Below are positions 7,005 through 15,310 of a stretch of 22,471 nucleotides of DNA, one piece after another. Positions within the stretch are counted from its first letter, which is position 1. Every line of letters starts with the position of its first letter. The stretch comes from JBFKAV01 sp041621405. Lineage in GTDB: Bacteria; Pseudomonadota; Alphaproteobacteria; Rhodobacterales; Rhodobacteraceae. The notes below the pieces were generated by a model. It did no database searches. It saw only the letters and a list, made by a program, of their open reading frames with translations, and was not told the DNA's origin. The position numbers and the translations under genes were made by a program. Where the stretch lies: contig JBFKAV010000042.1 of NCBI GenBank assembly GCA_041621405.1, forward strand, positions 1 to 22,471. Direction: 5' to 3'.

Positions 7005-7379
7005 TCAGTCTTCCGGCGACCGTTCCGGCGGCGCGTCGTAGATCGCCCATCCGTGCTCCCGGCCGGTCTCCGGGAGCTCCGTCCGGCGCACGTTCATGCA
7101 CATGTAGGTCTTGGCGATGAAGTTCGCGGTGATCGGCGCGGTCAGGAACAGGAACAGCGTGATCAGCAGCTCGTGGAACGAGAGACTGCCCTTGACCAGG
7201 AGGAAGTAGAGCATCGAGGCGATCAGCACGCCGCCGACGCCGAGGGTGGTCGATTTCGTCGGGGCGTGCAGGCGCTGCATCGTGTTGCGCAGCTTGATCA
7301 TGCCGAAGGAGCCGACGAGACCGAAGACGCCGCTGACGACGAGGAATAAGGAGATCAGGAACTCGATGAGCAGGTCCAT
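7005..7379 (-). CDS. mrpG: Na+(K+)/H+ antiporter subunit G (MrpG/PhaG/MnhG)
   Basis: This 124-residue inner-membrane protein has three predicted transmembrane segments (about 4-27, 38-62 and 68-90). It carries the family signature GSFGMIKLRNTMQRLHAPTK in the first loop, then LGVGGVLIASML and HELLITLFLFLTAPITANFIAK. The charged C-terminus (about 95-124) is probably cytoplasmic. MrpG is one of the small subunits of the multi-protein Mrp/Pha cation/proton antiporter and is needed for complex assembly and activity. It is the last gene of the operon, 9 nt after mrpF, with a GAGG-type site before the ATG at 7379. Confidence 0.95.
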   Translation of the reverse strand: MDLLIEFLISLFLVVSGVFGLVGSFGMIKLRNTMQRLHAPTKSTTLGVGGVLIASMLYFLLVKGSLSFHELLITLFLFLTAPITANFIAKTYMCMNVRRTELPETGREHGWAIYDAPPERSPED

Positions 7380-7388
7380 ACCCTCGCC

Positions 7389-7658
7389 TCACTCGATGAT
7401 GTCGCCGCGCAAGATAAAGCGGCAATAGGCGACGGTGGAGACGAAACCGACCATGGCGACCAGCATCGCCGCTTCGTAGTAGACCGCGGTGCCGCTCCAG
7501 ATGCCGTAGAGGATCAGAAGCGCGATCACGTTGATGACCATCGTGTCGAGCGCGAGGATGCGATCCGCCGCGTCCGGCCCGCTTGCAATGCGCCACAGAT
7601 TGAACAGAAGGCCGAGCCCGAAGCAGCCGAAGGCGAAGGTGAGGGTGACGTAGATCAC
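7389..7658 (-). CDS. mrpF: Na+(K+)/H+ antiporter subunit F (MrpF/PhaF/MnhF), GTG start
   Basis: This 89-residue protein has three transmembrane helices and the MrpF core FNLWRIASGPDAADRILALD followed by TMVINVIALLILYGIWSG. The best start is GTG at 7658: it overlaps the mrpE stop by 4 nt (GTGA) and starts directly at the first transmembrane helix. A longer upstream frame would lie within mrpE out of frame. MrpF is a small membrane subunit of the antiporter complex; homologues have also been linked to bile-salt and choloylglycine transport in other organisms. It is translationally coupled to mrpE. Confidence 0.93.
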   Translation of the reverse strand: MIYVTLTFAFGCFGLGLLFNLWRIASGPDAADRILALDTMVINVIALLILYGIWSGTAVYYEAAMLVAMVGFVSTVAYCRFILRGDIIE

Positions 7659-8146
7659 TGGAAGATCTCCTTCAGCCGGTGTTCGTAACGTTGCTTGATC
7701 GAATCCCGCACGCCGTCGGGATCGTCGGTGTGCAGGCAATGCACCAGGATGCTGCCGCCGTCGGCCGCGAGCACGGCCGACAGCGTTCCCGGCGTCATCG
7801 TGATCGTCCCGGCCAGCACGGTGATCGCCTCGGCCGAGGTCAGCTCCAGGGGCACATTGATCCAGTGCGACCGGATCTCCTCGTTGCGCCGGAACAGGAT
7901 GATCATCGCCACCTGCACGTTGGCCATGATGATGTCGAAAAGCACGATCAGCACGTATTCGGCCACCACGAGCGGCTTGCGCAGCCGCGGGCGGTTAGGC
8001 CAGTAGGCTGCGGTCATCATCGGAACGACGAGCCCCAGGAAGCCACCGAGCAGGAGGTTGCCCAGCGAGATCGTGTTGACGAGTCCGAGCCAGACCGCCG
8101 TCAGGGTCAGGCTCAGGAGCGGATGGGGAACGAGACGCGCAAGCAT
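7655..8146 (-). CDS. mrpE: Na+(K+)/H+ antiporter subunit E (MrpE/PhaE/MnhE)
   Basis: This 163-residue subunit has hydrophobic N-terminal helices (about 7-50), the helix DIIMANVQVAMIILFR, and a soluble C-terminal domain. The C-terminal domain contains INVPLELTSAEAITVLAGTITMTPGT, the conserved MrpE signature, then the HCLHTDDPDGV segment. It is a core accessory subunit of the Mrp complex in the cytoplasmic membrane. The ATG at 8146 follows the mrpD stop by 3 nt and its stop overlaps the GTG of mrpF, so it lies within a tightly coupled operon. Confidence 0.95.
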   Translation of the reverse strand: MLARLVPHPLLSLTLTAVWLGLVNTISLGNLLLGGFLGLVVPMMTAAYWPNRPRLRKPLVVAEYVLIVLFDIIMANVQVAMIILFRRNEEIRSHWINVPLELTSAEAITVLAGTITMTPGTLSAVLAADGGSILVHCLHTDDPDGVRDSIKQRYEHRLKEIFQ

Positions 8147-8149
8147 GGC

Positions 8150-9691
8150 TCAGCCCTCCTCGCCCGCGCCGAGGACGGCGGTGACATAGCCTGCGCGGTC
8201 GAAGAGTTGGGCCGCGGTGTCGTCGAGAAAGCCGGCGAGCGGGCCGGCGAAGGCCGCCAGCACCACCAGCATGGCCAAGGCCGCCATCGCCGGCGCGAGC
8301 TCGGCCGGCGCGGCCCCGGGACGCGCCGCCGGTGCGACAGGCTCGGCGTCCTCCGCCTCCACGACGGCGACGGTGGTCGACTTCCAGAATAGCGTGCTGC
8401 CAGCGCGGGCGAAGCCGACGATGGTCACGAGCGACCCGGCGAGAACGGCGCTCCATGCCCAGGCAATCGCCCCCGGCGCGCGAAGGGCGTCGAGCACCAG
8501 GAGCTTGCCCAGAAAGCCGCTGAGCGGCGGCATGCCGGACATTCCCATCGCACCGGTGAAGAATAGGGCGGCGAAGAGCCCGTTCTGTACCGTTGCTGGC
8601 AGGGTGGTGAGCGCATCGGCCTCGCGCCGCGACACCACGAGGTCGGCGATTAGGAACAGAGCCGCGGCGGCGAAGGTCGAGTGCACCAAGTAGTAGAGCG
8701 CCGCCGTAGTGGCCGCAGGCGAGAACGCGGCGACGGCCAGCAGCAGCGTTCCCATCGATCCCACCACGGAGAAGGTGATCAGCGGCACGAGCCGGCTCGC
8801 GCCGAGCACCCCGAGCGCGCCGACCGCGATTGTGACGATGGCGGCCGGAAACAGCCAGGTTCCCGCCAGACCGTCGGTGGCCGCGATGTCGGGGCCGAAG
8901 ACGATGGTGTGGACCCGCAGGATCGCGTAGGCCCCGACCTTAGTCATGATCGCGAAGAGCGCGGCCACCGGCGCCGGCGCGTTCGAATACGTCCCCGGCA
9001 GCCAGAACTGCACCGGGAAGAGCGCGGCCTTCACCGCGAAGACGATCATCAGGAGCATCGCCGCGACCCGGATCAGCGCGGCGTTCTCGACCGGGATCTG
9101 CTGCAGGCGCAGGGCGAGATCGGCGATGTTGAGCGTCCCGGTGCTTGCATAGAGGACGCCGAGCGCGAAGAGGAACAGGGTCGACCCGGCGAGGTTGAAG
9201 ACCACGTATTGCAGCCCGGCCCGCATCCGATCGCGCCCGCCGCCATGGATCATCAGCCCGTAGGAGGCGATCAGCAAGATCTCGAAGAAGACGAACAGGT
9301 TGAAGATGTCGCCGGTCAGGAAGGCGCCGCAGATCCCCATCAGCTGAAACTGGAAGAGGGCGTGGAAGTGGCGCCCGCGCGCGTCCCAGTTCGTCGCGAT
9401 CGCATGCACGAGGACGATCAGCGCCAGGACGGCGGTGAGGAGCACCATCAGCGCCGAGAGCCGGTCGAGCACCAGCACGATTCCGAAGGGCGCCGGCCAG
9501 TCGCCCAACCGGTAGACCTGCGCGCCACCGTCGGCAGCCAACAGCGTCAGCCCGATGGCGACGGCAACAAGCGCCACGGTCCCGGCCAGGGACGCCGCCC
9601 GTGCCAGCGTGATGTCGTGCCGCATCACGAAGCCAATGAGCGGCGCCAGGAGTGCGGGAAGCACCACCGGAACGATGATCCAGTGGTTCAT
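8150..9691 (-). CDS. mrpD: Na+(K+)/H+ antiporter subunit D (MrpD/PhaD/MnhD)
   Basis: This 513-residue polytopic protein of the proton-pumping complex I ND2/ND4/ND5-like family has about 14 transmembrane helices. Recognisable ion-channel elements are LFVFFEILLIASYGLM with the membrane glutamate (about 131-146), AVKAALFPVQFWLPGTYSNAP with conserved lysine and tryptophan (about 219-239), IMTKVGAYAILR, and LVHSTFAAAALFLIADLV. In the Mrp complex MrpD provides one of the two antiporter-like modules. Its start overlaps mrpC by 4 nt (ATGA). Length matches the family (about 500 residues) and no key residue looks lost. Confidence 0.96.
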   Translation of the reverse strand: MNHWIIVPVVLPALLAPLIGFVMRHDITLARAASLAGTVALVAVAIGLTLLAADGGAQVYRLGDWPAPFGIVLVLDRLSALMVLLTAVLALIVLVHAIATNWDARGRHFHALFQFQLMGICGAFLTGDIFNLFVFFEILLIASYGLMIHGGGRDRMRAGLQYVVFNLAGSTLFLFALGVLYASTGTLNIADLALRLQQIPVENAALIRVAAMLLMIVFAVKAALFPVQFWLPGTYSNAPAPVAALFAIMTKVGAYAILRVHTIVFGPDIAATDGLAGTWLFPAAIVTIAVGALGVLGASRLVPLITFSVVGSMGTLLLAVAAFSPAATTAALYYLVHSTFAAAALFLIADLVVSRREADALTTLPATVQNGLFAALFFTGAMGMSGMPPLSGFLGKLLVLDALRAPGAIAWAWSAVLAGSLVTIVGFARAGSTLFWKSTTVAVVEAEDAEPVAPAARPGAAPAELAPAMAALAMLVVLAAFAGPLAGFLDDTAAQLFDRAGYVTAVLGAGEEG

Positions 9692-10050
9692 TCCGACGGC
9701 TCCTTGTCCTCGGTCTCCGAGCCGAGGCGGTCCATGTCGATGCGGTCGCTCTCGGCCTCGAGATAGGCGCCGAGCGCGACCATCACGAGCACGGCCGTCA
9801 TCCCGAAGGAGATCACGATGGCGGTCAGCACCAGGGCCTGTGGCAGCGGGTCGGTATAGCTCGCGCCGCCGTATTTCGACAGGATCGGCGGCATGTCGAT
9901 GGCCAGCCGACCGGAGGCGAACAGGAAGACGTTGACGGCGTAGGAAAGAAGGGCGAGGCCGAGGATGACCGGAAACGCCCGAAGCCGCAGGATGAGATAG
10001 ACCCCGCCGGCCGTCAGCACGCCCACCGAACTGGCGACGACGAACTCCAT
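9688..10050 (-). CDS. mrpC: Na+(K+)/H+ antiporter subunit C (MrpC/PhaC/MnhC)
   Basis: This 120-residue homologue of complex I NuoK has three transmembrane helices. The motifs are TAGGVYLILRLRAFPVILGL (about 13-32), LSYAVNVFLFASGRL, and DPLPQALVLTAIVISFGMTA (about 68-87); the last is the classic MrpC/NuoK signature. An acidic C-terminal tail of about 20 residues follows. It overlaps mrpD by 4 nt and starts 1 nt after the mrpAB stop, so the two are probably translated by coupling. Confidence 0.96.
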   Translation of the reverse strand: MEFVVASSVGVLTAGGVYLILRLRAFPVILGLALLSYAVNVFLFASGRLAIDMPPILSKYGGASYTDPLPQALVLTAIVISFGMTAVLVMVALGAYLEAESDRIDMDRLGSETEDKEPSE

Positions 10051-10051
10051 C

Positions 10052-12922
10052 TCAGCCGCCCCCCTCGAGTTCCTGGACCCGTTCCGACGGGTCGTAGTCC
10101 ATCGGCTCGACGTTCACCGTCTCCCCGGCGTAGCGTGCGATCCGCGACAGGCTGTAGAGCATCAGCATGACCGCGCCGAGCACGGTGAGGAACACTCCGA
10201 GGTCGAAGAGCGCCGCGGTGGCCAGCTCGAATTCTTCGATGGGCGGCAGATGGACGTAGCCGTAGGCGCTGGTCAGGAACGGCCTGCCGGCCAGCCAGGC
10301 CCCGGCGCCCGTCAGCCCGGCGACGACGACGCCGATGCCGATCATGGTATGATACTCGATGCGCTGCCGCGCCTGCGCCCAGGCGAAGCCCGACGCCATG
10401 TATTGCATCAGGAGCGCGATCGAGATCACCAGTCCGGCAACGAAGCCGCCGCCGGGCTGATTGTGGCCGCGCAGGAAGATGTAGATGCCGACCATCGCGG
10501 CGATCGGCATCATCACCCGCGTCGCGACCACCATCATCAGCGGGTGCCGGTCGCGGGATCGGTCCTGCGAATAATCGGTGTTGCGCAGCCGCCGCGACGC
10601 CGGGCCCTGCAGCAGCGCCTCCATCAGGGCGAAGATGATCAGCCCGGCGATGCCCAGCACGATGATTTCGCCATAGGTGTCGTAGCCGCGGAAATCGACC
10701 AGGATCACGTTGACGACGTTTGTGCCGCCGCCGCCCTCGTAGGAATTCGCGAGGTGATAGTCCGAGATCGTGTCGACGTCGCGCAGCAGGAAGGCATAGG
10801 CCAGCGCCGCGACGCCGCCGCCCGCCGCGAGGGCAAGGACGGCGTCGCGCAGGCGCAGGGCGACACCGCTTTCCGCCGGCGTCCGCTTCGGCATGAAGTG
10901 CAGCGCCAGGAGAAGCAGCATGATCGTCACCGTCTCGACCGAGATCTGGGTCAGCGCCAGGTCCGGGGCGGACATGAAGACGAAGCCGGCAGAGATCATC
11001 AGCCCGATGATCCCGATCAGGACCAGGGCCCGGAAGCGGTGGCGGTGCATGACGACGACCGACGCGACCGCCACCAGCAGCAGGACCCACCCGACCGCGA
11101 CCACGGGGGCCACCGGCAGCAGGTCGCGGGTGCGCGCCGGCATACCTCCGCCGGACCAGGCCTCGAAGCCCAAGACCACGGTGGCGGCCACGAAGATCGC
11201 CAGGTAGCGGCTGATCGCGCCGTTGTGCGTCGCCTCAGTGATCCTGCGCGAGGCGGCCGCGGCGGCCTCGAGGAGCCCCTCGAAGATCGCCTTCGCCTCG
11301 GGCCGCGGCGCCGCGATCCAGGCCCGGTCGAGCGGCCGGTGCACCCAGAGCAGCGCCAGGCCGCCGGCCACGGCGATGATCGACATGAAGAGCGCGGGCG
11401 TGAAGCCATGCCAGAGTTTGAGCGAATAGTAGGGCAGCTCGCCGCCGCCGATGACGGCGCCGCCGACCACCGCAACCAGCGGCCCTACGACCGCGGCCGG
11501 CATGATGCCGATGACCACCACCATGACCGACAGGAGCGCCGGCGATGCCAGCATGCCGGCGGGCGGGTCATGCGGCTTCGCGGGATAATCGTCGCGCACC
11601 GGGCCGAGGAAGACATGGGCGATGAATCTGAAGGAATAGGCAACCGACAAGAGCGCGCCCAGCGTCGCCAGCACCGGCACGGCCAGGTGGCTTCCGGCCC
11701 AGTCGGTATGCGCCGCCTCTTCCAGCATCATCTCCTTGGACAAGAACCCGTTGAAGAGCGGGATCCCCGCCATCGACAGCGCCGAGACCGTACCAACCAG
11801 GAAGGTCGCCGGCATCAGCGTCCTCAGCCCGCCCAGGCGCTTGATGTCGCGGCTGTGCGCCTCGTGGTCGACGATGCCCGCGATCATGAAGAGCGCGGCC
11901 TTGAAGGTCAGGTGGTTAATGATGTGGAACACCGCCACGATGGCCGCGAGCTTGGTGCCGAAGCCGAGCAGCATCGTCAAGAGCCCAAGGTGGCTGACGG
12001 TCGAGAAGGCGAGCAGCGCCTTGAGGTCGTCCTTGAAGAGCGCGATCAGCGCGCCGAGCACCATGGTGACGAGCCCGGTCGTGGCGACGATGTAGAACCA
12101 GGCGTCGGTGCCGGCGAGCACCGGCCACATCCGGGCCATCAGGAAGACGCCAGCCTTCACCATGGTCGCCGAGTGCAGGTAGGCTGAGACCGGCGTCGGT
12201 GCGGCCATGGCGTGCGGCAGCCAGAAATGGAACGGGAACTGCGCCGACTTAGTGAAGGCGCCGAGCAGGATGAGGATCAGGGCGGGCAGGTACCACTCGG
12301 ACGCCCGGATCGCCTCGCCTTCGCTGAGGATGTCGGTCAGATCGTAGCTGCCGACGATCTGGCCGAGGATCAGCATTCCCGCGATCATCGCCAGCCCGCC
12401 CGAGCCGGTCACCGCCAGCGCCATTCGCGCGCCCTGGCGCCCTTCCGGCAGGTGCTTCCAGTAGCCGATCAGCAGGAACGACGAGAGGCTCGTCAGCTCC
12501 CAGAAGACCAGCAGGAGCAGGATGTTGTTGGAGATCACGATGCCCAGCATCGCGCCCTGGAACAGCAGCAGGTAGGTGTAGAACTGCCCCATCGGATCCT
12601 CGCCCGAGAGGTAGAACCGGGCGTAGAGCGTGATCAGGAGCCCCATGCCCAGGATCATGCCTGCGAAGAGCAGACCCAGGCCGTCGAGGAAGAACGAGGC
12701 GGAGAGGCCGAGCTGCGGCAGCCAGTCCACGTCGGCCTGGATCACCTCGCCCCGCATGACCGCCGGCGCGAGCACCAGGAGCATCGTCAGCGCGAGCGCG
12801 GTCGGGACCGCAGTGAAGGTTGCGCAGGCGTTCCGGCCGGCCCGGATCATCAGGCCGGGCACCAGTGCCCCGATGAAGGGCAGTAGCGCTATGAAGATGA
12901 GTAGACTGCCCCCCTCGGCCAT
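10052..12922 (-). CDS. mrpA: Fused Na+(K+)/H+ antiporter subunits A and B (MrpAB/PhaAB)
   Basis: This 956-residue membrane protein is the largest subunit of the operon. The N-terminal part is ND5-like: VFWELTSLSSFLLIGYW (with the membrane glutamate), KSAQFPFHFWLPHAM, PTPVSAYLHSATMVKAG and FHIINHLTFKAALFMIAG. A middle MrpA-specific region includes LIGIIGLMISAGFVFMSAPD and LTQISVETVTIML. From about residue 795 to 935 it carries a complete MnhB/MrpB domain (LMMVVATRVMMP, RGHNQPGGGFVAGL, ATAALFDLGVFLTVLGA). The A-B fusion is a known arrangement in group 2 Mrp systems of Proteobacteria. There is no separate mrpB here. ATG at 12922 is chosen because the first helix follows directly; an in-frame ATG 24 codons upstream adds a hydrophilic segment. 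The Shine-Dalgarno is weak. Confidence 0.95.
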   Translation of the reverse strand: MAEGGSLLIFIALLPFIGALVPGLMIRAGRNACATFTAVPTALALTMLLVLAPAVMRGEVIQADVDWLPQLGLSASFFLDGLGLLFAGMILGMGLLITLYARFYLSGEDPMGQFYTYLLLFQGAMLGIVISNNILLLLVFWELTSLSSFLLIGYWKHLPEGRQGARMALAVTGSGGLAMIAGMLILGQIVGSYDLTDILSEGEAIRASEWYLPALILILLGAFTKSAQFPFHFWLPHAMAAPTPVSAYLHSATMVKAGVFLMARMWPVLAGTDAWFYIVATTGLVTMVLGALIALFKDDLKALLAFSTVSHLGLLTMLLGFGTKLAAIVAVFHIINHLTFKAALFMIAGIVDHEAHSRDIKRLGGLRTLMPATFLVGTVSALSMAGIPLFNGFLSKEMMLEEAAHTDWAGSHLAVPVLATLGALLSVAYSFRFIAHVFLGPVRDDYPAKPHDPPAGMLASPALLSVMVVVIGIMPAAVVGPLVAVVGGAVIGGGELPYYSLKLWHGFTPALFMSIIAVAGGLALLWVHRPLDRAWIAAPRPEAKAIFEGLLEAAAAASRRITEATHNGAISRYLAIFVAATVVLGFEAWSGGGMPARTRDLLPVAPVVAVGWVLLLVAVASVVVMHRHRFRALVLIGIIGLMISAGFVFMSAPDLALTQISVETVTIMLLLLALHFMPKRTPAESGVALRLRDAVLALAAGGGVAALAYAFLLRDVDTISDYHLANSYEGGGGTNVVNVILVDFRGYDTYGEIIVLGIAGLIIFALMEALLQGPASRRLRNTDYSQDRSRDRHPLMMVVATRVMMPIAAMVGIYIFLRGHNQPGGGFVAGLVISIALLMQYMASGFAWAQARQRIEYHTMIGIGVVVAGLTGAGAWLAGRPFLTSAYGYVHLPPIEEFELATAALFDLGVFLTVLGAVMLMLYSLSRIARYAGETVNVEPMDYDPSERVQELEGGG

Positions 12923-13085
12923 TGTCCGTTCCCGCGTTCGGTGTTTCTGGACTTGTGGTCCAACGGCTTTAGCAATTTGCACGAAGCCAGCCAAGCCGAA
13001 CTGTCGCGGAAGCCGCGGCCGGGCGCCCGGGTCTTGCCCGCAGCCGGATCCACCGCCGTGGCCCGAAGCCGTTGCGCAAGCGGCC
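12923..13085. other. 163-bp spacer upstream of the Mrp operon
   Basis: The spacer should hold the Mrp operon promoter and the 3' end of the dehydrogenase transcript. I see a perfect palindrome, CCGGGCGCCCGG (13019-13030), and a small inverted repeat, TGGAC/GTCCA (12949-12963), but no convincing promoter hexamers and no gene. Confidence 0.35.
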
Positions 13086-13844
13086 TCACGTGTTGATCGA
13101 GCCGCCGTCGACGGCGATCGTCTGTCCGGTCACGAAGTCGCTCTCCGCCGAGCAGAGAAAGATCAGCGCGCCGATCAGGTCCTCGGGCAGCCCGTCGCGC
13201 TGGATCGCGCGCGTGGCGATGACCTTCTCGCGCGCCGCCTCGACATGGGCGCGATTGGCCATCACACTCGACGACATCGTCAGCCCCGGCGCGAGGTTGT
13301 TGACGCAGATGCCGCGCGGCCCGAGCTCGCGCGACAGCGCCCGGGTCATCGCGTGGATGGCGCCCTTCGAGGCGATATAGTGCAGCATCCCCGGCATGCC
13401 CTTGTAGACGGTGCCTGAGCTGACGTTGACGATCTTGCCGGCGCCCTGCGCCTCCATCTGCGGGCCGACGGCGCGGATCATGCGGAAGGTGCCGGTGACG
13501 TTGACCGCCATCACCTTCTCCCAGAGCTCGGGTTCGATCTCGTCGTAACGGGCGAGCGGCAGGGCTGCGAAGATCGCGGCGTTGTTGACGAGCACGTGGA
13601 TCGCGCTGAAGCGCTCGAGGCAGGCCGCCGCGATCCGCTCCGCCGCGCCGGGTTGGGAGATGTCGGCCGCCAGGAAGGCCGCGCCTGCTGCCTCGGCGTC
13701 GGCGCCGTCTGCGATGTCGGCGGCGAGCACGCCTGCGCCCTCGCCGATGAGCGCCTTGACGAATTCGAGCCCGAGCCCCCTGGCACCGCCGGTGACGATG
13801 CAGGCCTTTCCCGCGAGCCGACCCAACTCTGGCGCGCTTGTCAT
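13086..13844 (-). CDS. Short-chain dehydrogenase/reductase (classical SDR)
   Basis: This 252-residue classical SDR has the cofactor motif TGGARGLG (18-25), the NNAA motif (87-90), catalytic S143 with Y156 and K160 (YIASK), and the C-terminal VTGQTIAVDGG typical of 3-oxoacyl-ACP reductase-like SDRs. The acidic residue after the second strand (AADIAD) suggests NAD(H) rather than NADP(H). The substrate is unknown; it could be an alcohol or hydroxyacid in the neighbouring catabolic routes. ATG at 13844 is chosen because the Rossmann strand follows at the usual distance. An ATG 10 codons upstream adds a Cys/Arg-rich stretch without family similarity. The Shine-Dalgarno is weak. It is divergent from the OsmC-like gene across 275 bp. 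Confidence 0.92.
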   Translation of the reverse strand: MTSAPELGRLAGKACIVTGGARGLGLEFVKALIGEGAGVLAADIADGADAEAAGAAFLAADISQPGAAERIAAACLERFSAIHVLVNNAAIFAALPLARYDEIEPELWEKVMAVNVTGTFRMIRAVGPQMEAQGAGKIVNVSSGTVYKGMPGMLHYIASKGAIHAMTRALSRELGPRGICVNNLAPGLTMSSSVMANRAHVEAAREKVIATRAIQRDGLPEDLIGALIFLCSAESDFVTGQTIAVDGGSINT

Positions 13845-13960
13845 TCCGCAGCACCCAGCGCCGTGGCGACGCAATCGTCGCTGCCGGAAGGGGTAAGGCC
13901 ATGTAGGGCGCCAGAGACCATGGCCGCAGGATCGGCCACGAAGGCCCGCCTGTCGAGGGC

Positions 13961-14006
13961 ATCGGGCGCGGCGCCGCGGGATTTCGCTTCGCCTTCGGCG
14001 CCCGAT
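13961..14006. promoter_or_regulatory. 9-bp inverted repeat in the divergent SDR/OsmC spacer
   Basis: ATCGGGCGC (13961-13969) is repeated inverted as GCGCCCGAT (13998-14006), with 28 bp between the arms. The 275-bp spacer 13845-14119 must contain both promoters. I could not identify a hydroperoxide-repressor-like operator or clear promoter hexamers there, and no small gene. The function of the repeat is unknown. Confidence 0.3.
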
Positions 14007-14105
14007 CTGGTTTCATTGGGAAGAGCCGACGGGCGCGCCGCAAACAGCCCCGGGGCAGCGTGCGCCGCCCCCTGCCCGCCTCGGCGGCCGGGAACGAGGC
14101 CCGAA

Positions 14106-14111
14106 AAGGAG
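14106..14111 (+). promoter_or_regulatory. Ribosome binding site that decides the OsmC-like start
   Basis: AAGGAG lies 8 nt before the ATG at 14120. It favours this start over an in-frame ATG at 14060, whose extension has no similarity to the family. Confidence 0.75.
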
Positions 14112-14119
14112 TTTCCGAG

Positions 14120-15310
14120 ATGAAGCTGGGAGAGAACATCATCGCCGAAAGCGGCGTCGCGCCGTTCTTCCGGGTGGCGAATCCCGATGCGATCGGGCTT
14201 CCGCCGCCGGCCCTGCGCCGGGGCGACGCGGTGCGGACATGGGTTCGGTCGCTCTCGGGTTTCCAGAAGGAGGCGCTGGTCGTCTCGGCCCGCTCGGGGC
14301 TGGTCTGGCGGCTGGTTTCGGACGAGGGCGCCTATCTCAACGGCTACGACGCGGCGCCCTGCCCGCTGGCCTTTCTGACCACGGGCATGATCGCGAGCTA
14401 CATGAACGAGATCACCGCGATGGCGGCGCGGGACGGGGTCAAGCTGCGCCGGCTAAGGCTGATCCAGAACAACTACTACACGATGCAGGGCTCGATGCGG
14501 AAGCGGACCATGACCGGCGGCGCGCTGCCGGTGGAGATTGAAGTGGAGGTCGAGTGCGACCTCGAGGACGGCGCGCTGAACGAGATGCTCATGAACGCGG
14601 TGCACGCCTCGCCGCTGAACGGTTTGATGCGCGGCCGGCTGCCGAGCCTTTTCACGCTCACCCGGAACGGCCGGGAGGTTCCGATCGACGCGGCCAAGGC
14701 GCTTGGCGCGCCGGTGGTGATGGACCCCGAGGGCGAGGCCCCGATCCCGGCACCCGGCGAGCTCACGCTGATCGAGCGCCTCGGGCTGACGCCTAGGAAG
14801 GAGGTCGCCGGCGGAACATCCGCCGCGGCCTCCAGCCTCACCGACGAGCAGGACCGCACGCTCAACCCGGCGGCGATCTGCACGCTCCGGGAGGACGGCG
14901 TGAAGGAGATCGAGCAGCATCTCTACAGCCCGCATGGCAGCATCTTCCGCTTCCTCAGCGAGGAATCCGGGGCCGCCGGCGGCAAGGGGCGGGCACCGGA
15001 TGCGGTGAGCCTGATCTCGGCCGGCATCGGCTTCTGCTTCATGACCCAGTTCGGCCGGATGGCCTCGATGGAGAAGCTCGACCTGCCGAGCTATTCCATA
15101 GTGCAGGACACCCATTTCTCCCTGGGCGGCGCTTCCGGCGGCACCGGCAGGGCCGGCGAGGCCGACCCGGTCGAGACCCACGTGCACCTGACCACGCGAG
15201 AGTCCGACGACGTCGCGCGCGAGATGCTGGAGGTGTCGGAGCGGACCTGCTTCCTCCACGCCTTCTGCCGGACCGACCTCAAGACGCGGCTCAAGGTCAC
15301 CCGGCTCTGA
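14120..15310 (+). CDS. Tandem-duplicated OsmC-family protein
   Basis: This 396-residue protein is over twice the usual OsmC/Ohr length (about 140) and appears to contain two OsmC-like units. The first has the helix start NGYDAAPCPLAFLTTGM (C81) and a second helix at NAVHASPLNGLM (about 159-170). The second has SLISAGIGFCFMTQFGRM (C306) and SERTCFLHAFCRTDL (C377, C383). OsmC/Ohr proteins are thiol peroxidases that use two cysteines, one in each helix. Here the C-terminal unit keeps both cysteine positions, whereas in the N-terminal unit the second position is Ala/Ser (HASP where HCP is typical). The gene converges on the aromatic hydroxylase gene and overlaps it by 14 nt. A detoxification role for peroxides from the neighbouring oxygenases is inference; another thiol chemistry is possible. 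Confidence 0.8.
   Translation: MKLGENIIAESGVAPFFRVANPDAIGLPPPALRRGDAVRTWVRSLSGFQKEALVVSARSGLVWRLVSDEGAYLNGYDAAPCPLAFLTTGMIASYMNEITAMAARDGVKLRRLRLIQNNYYTMQGSMRKRTMTGGALPVEIEVEVECDLEDGALNEMLMNAVHASPLNGLMRGRLPSLFTLTRNGREVPIDAAKALGAPVVMDPEGEAPIPAPGELTLIERLGLTPRKEVAGGTSAAASSLTDEQDRTLNPAAICTLREDGVKEIEQHLYSPHGSIFRFLSEESGAAGGKGRAPDAVSLISAGIGFCFMTQFGRMASMEKLDLPSYSIVQDTHFSLGGASGGTGRAGEADPVETHVHLTTRESDDVAREMLEVSERTCFLHAFCRTDLKTRLKVTRL

Noticed and set aside
10250..12187. Long plus-strand open frame opposite mrpAB
   Set aside because: The translation is dominated by His, Asp, Arg and Gln and has no membrane or domain pattern. It is the antisense of a well-supported membrane protein gene.
13019..13030. 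Perfect palindrome CCGGGCGCCCGG as terminator of the SDR gene
   Set aside because: The palindrome leaves almost no loop, has no T-tract, and such motifs are frequent by chance at this GC content.
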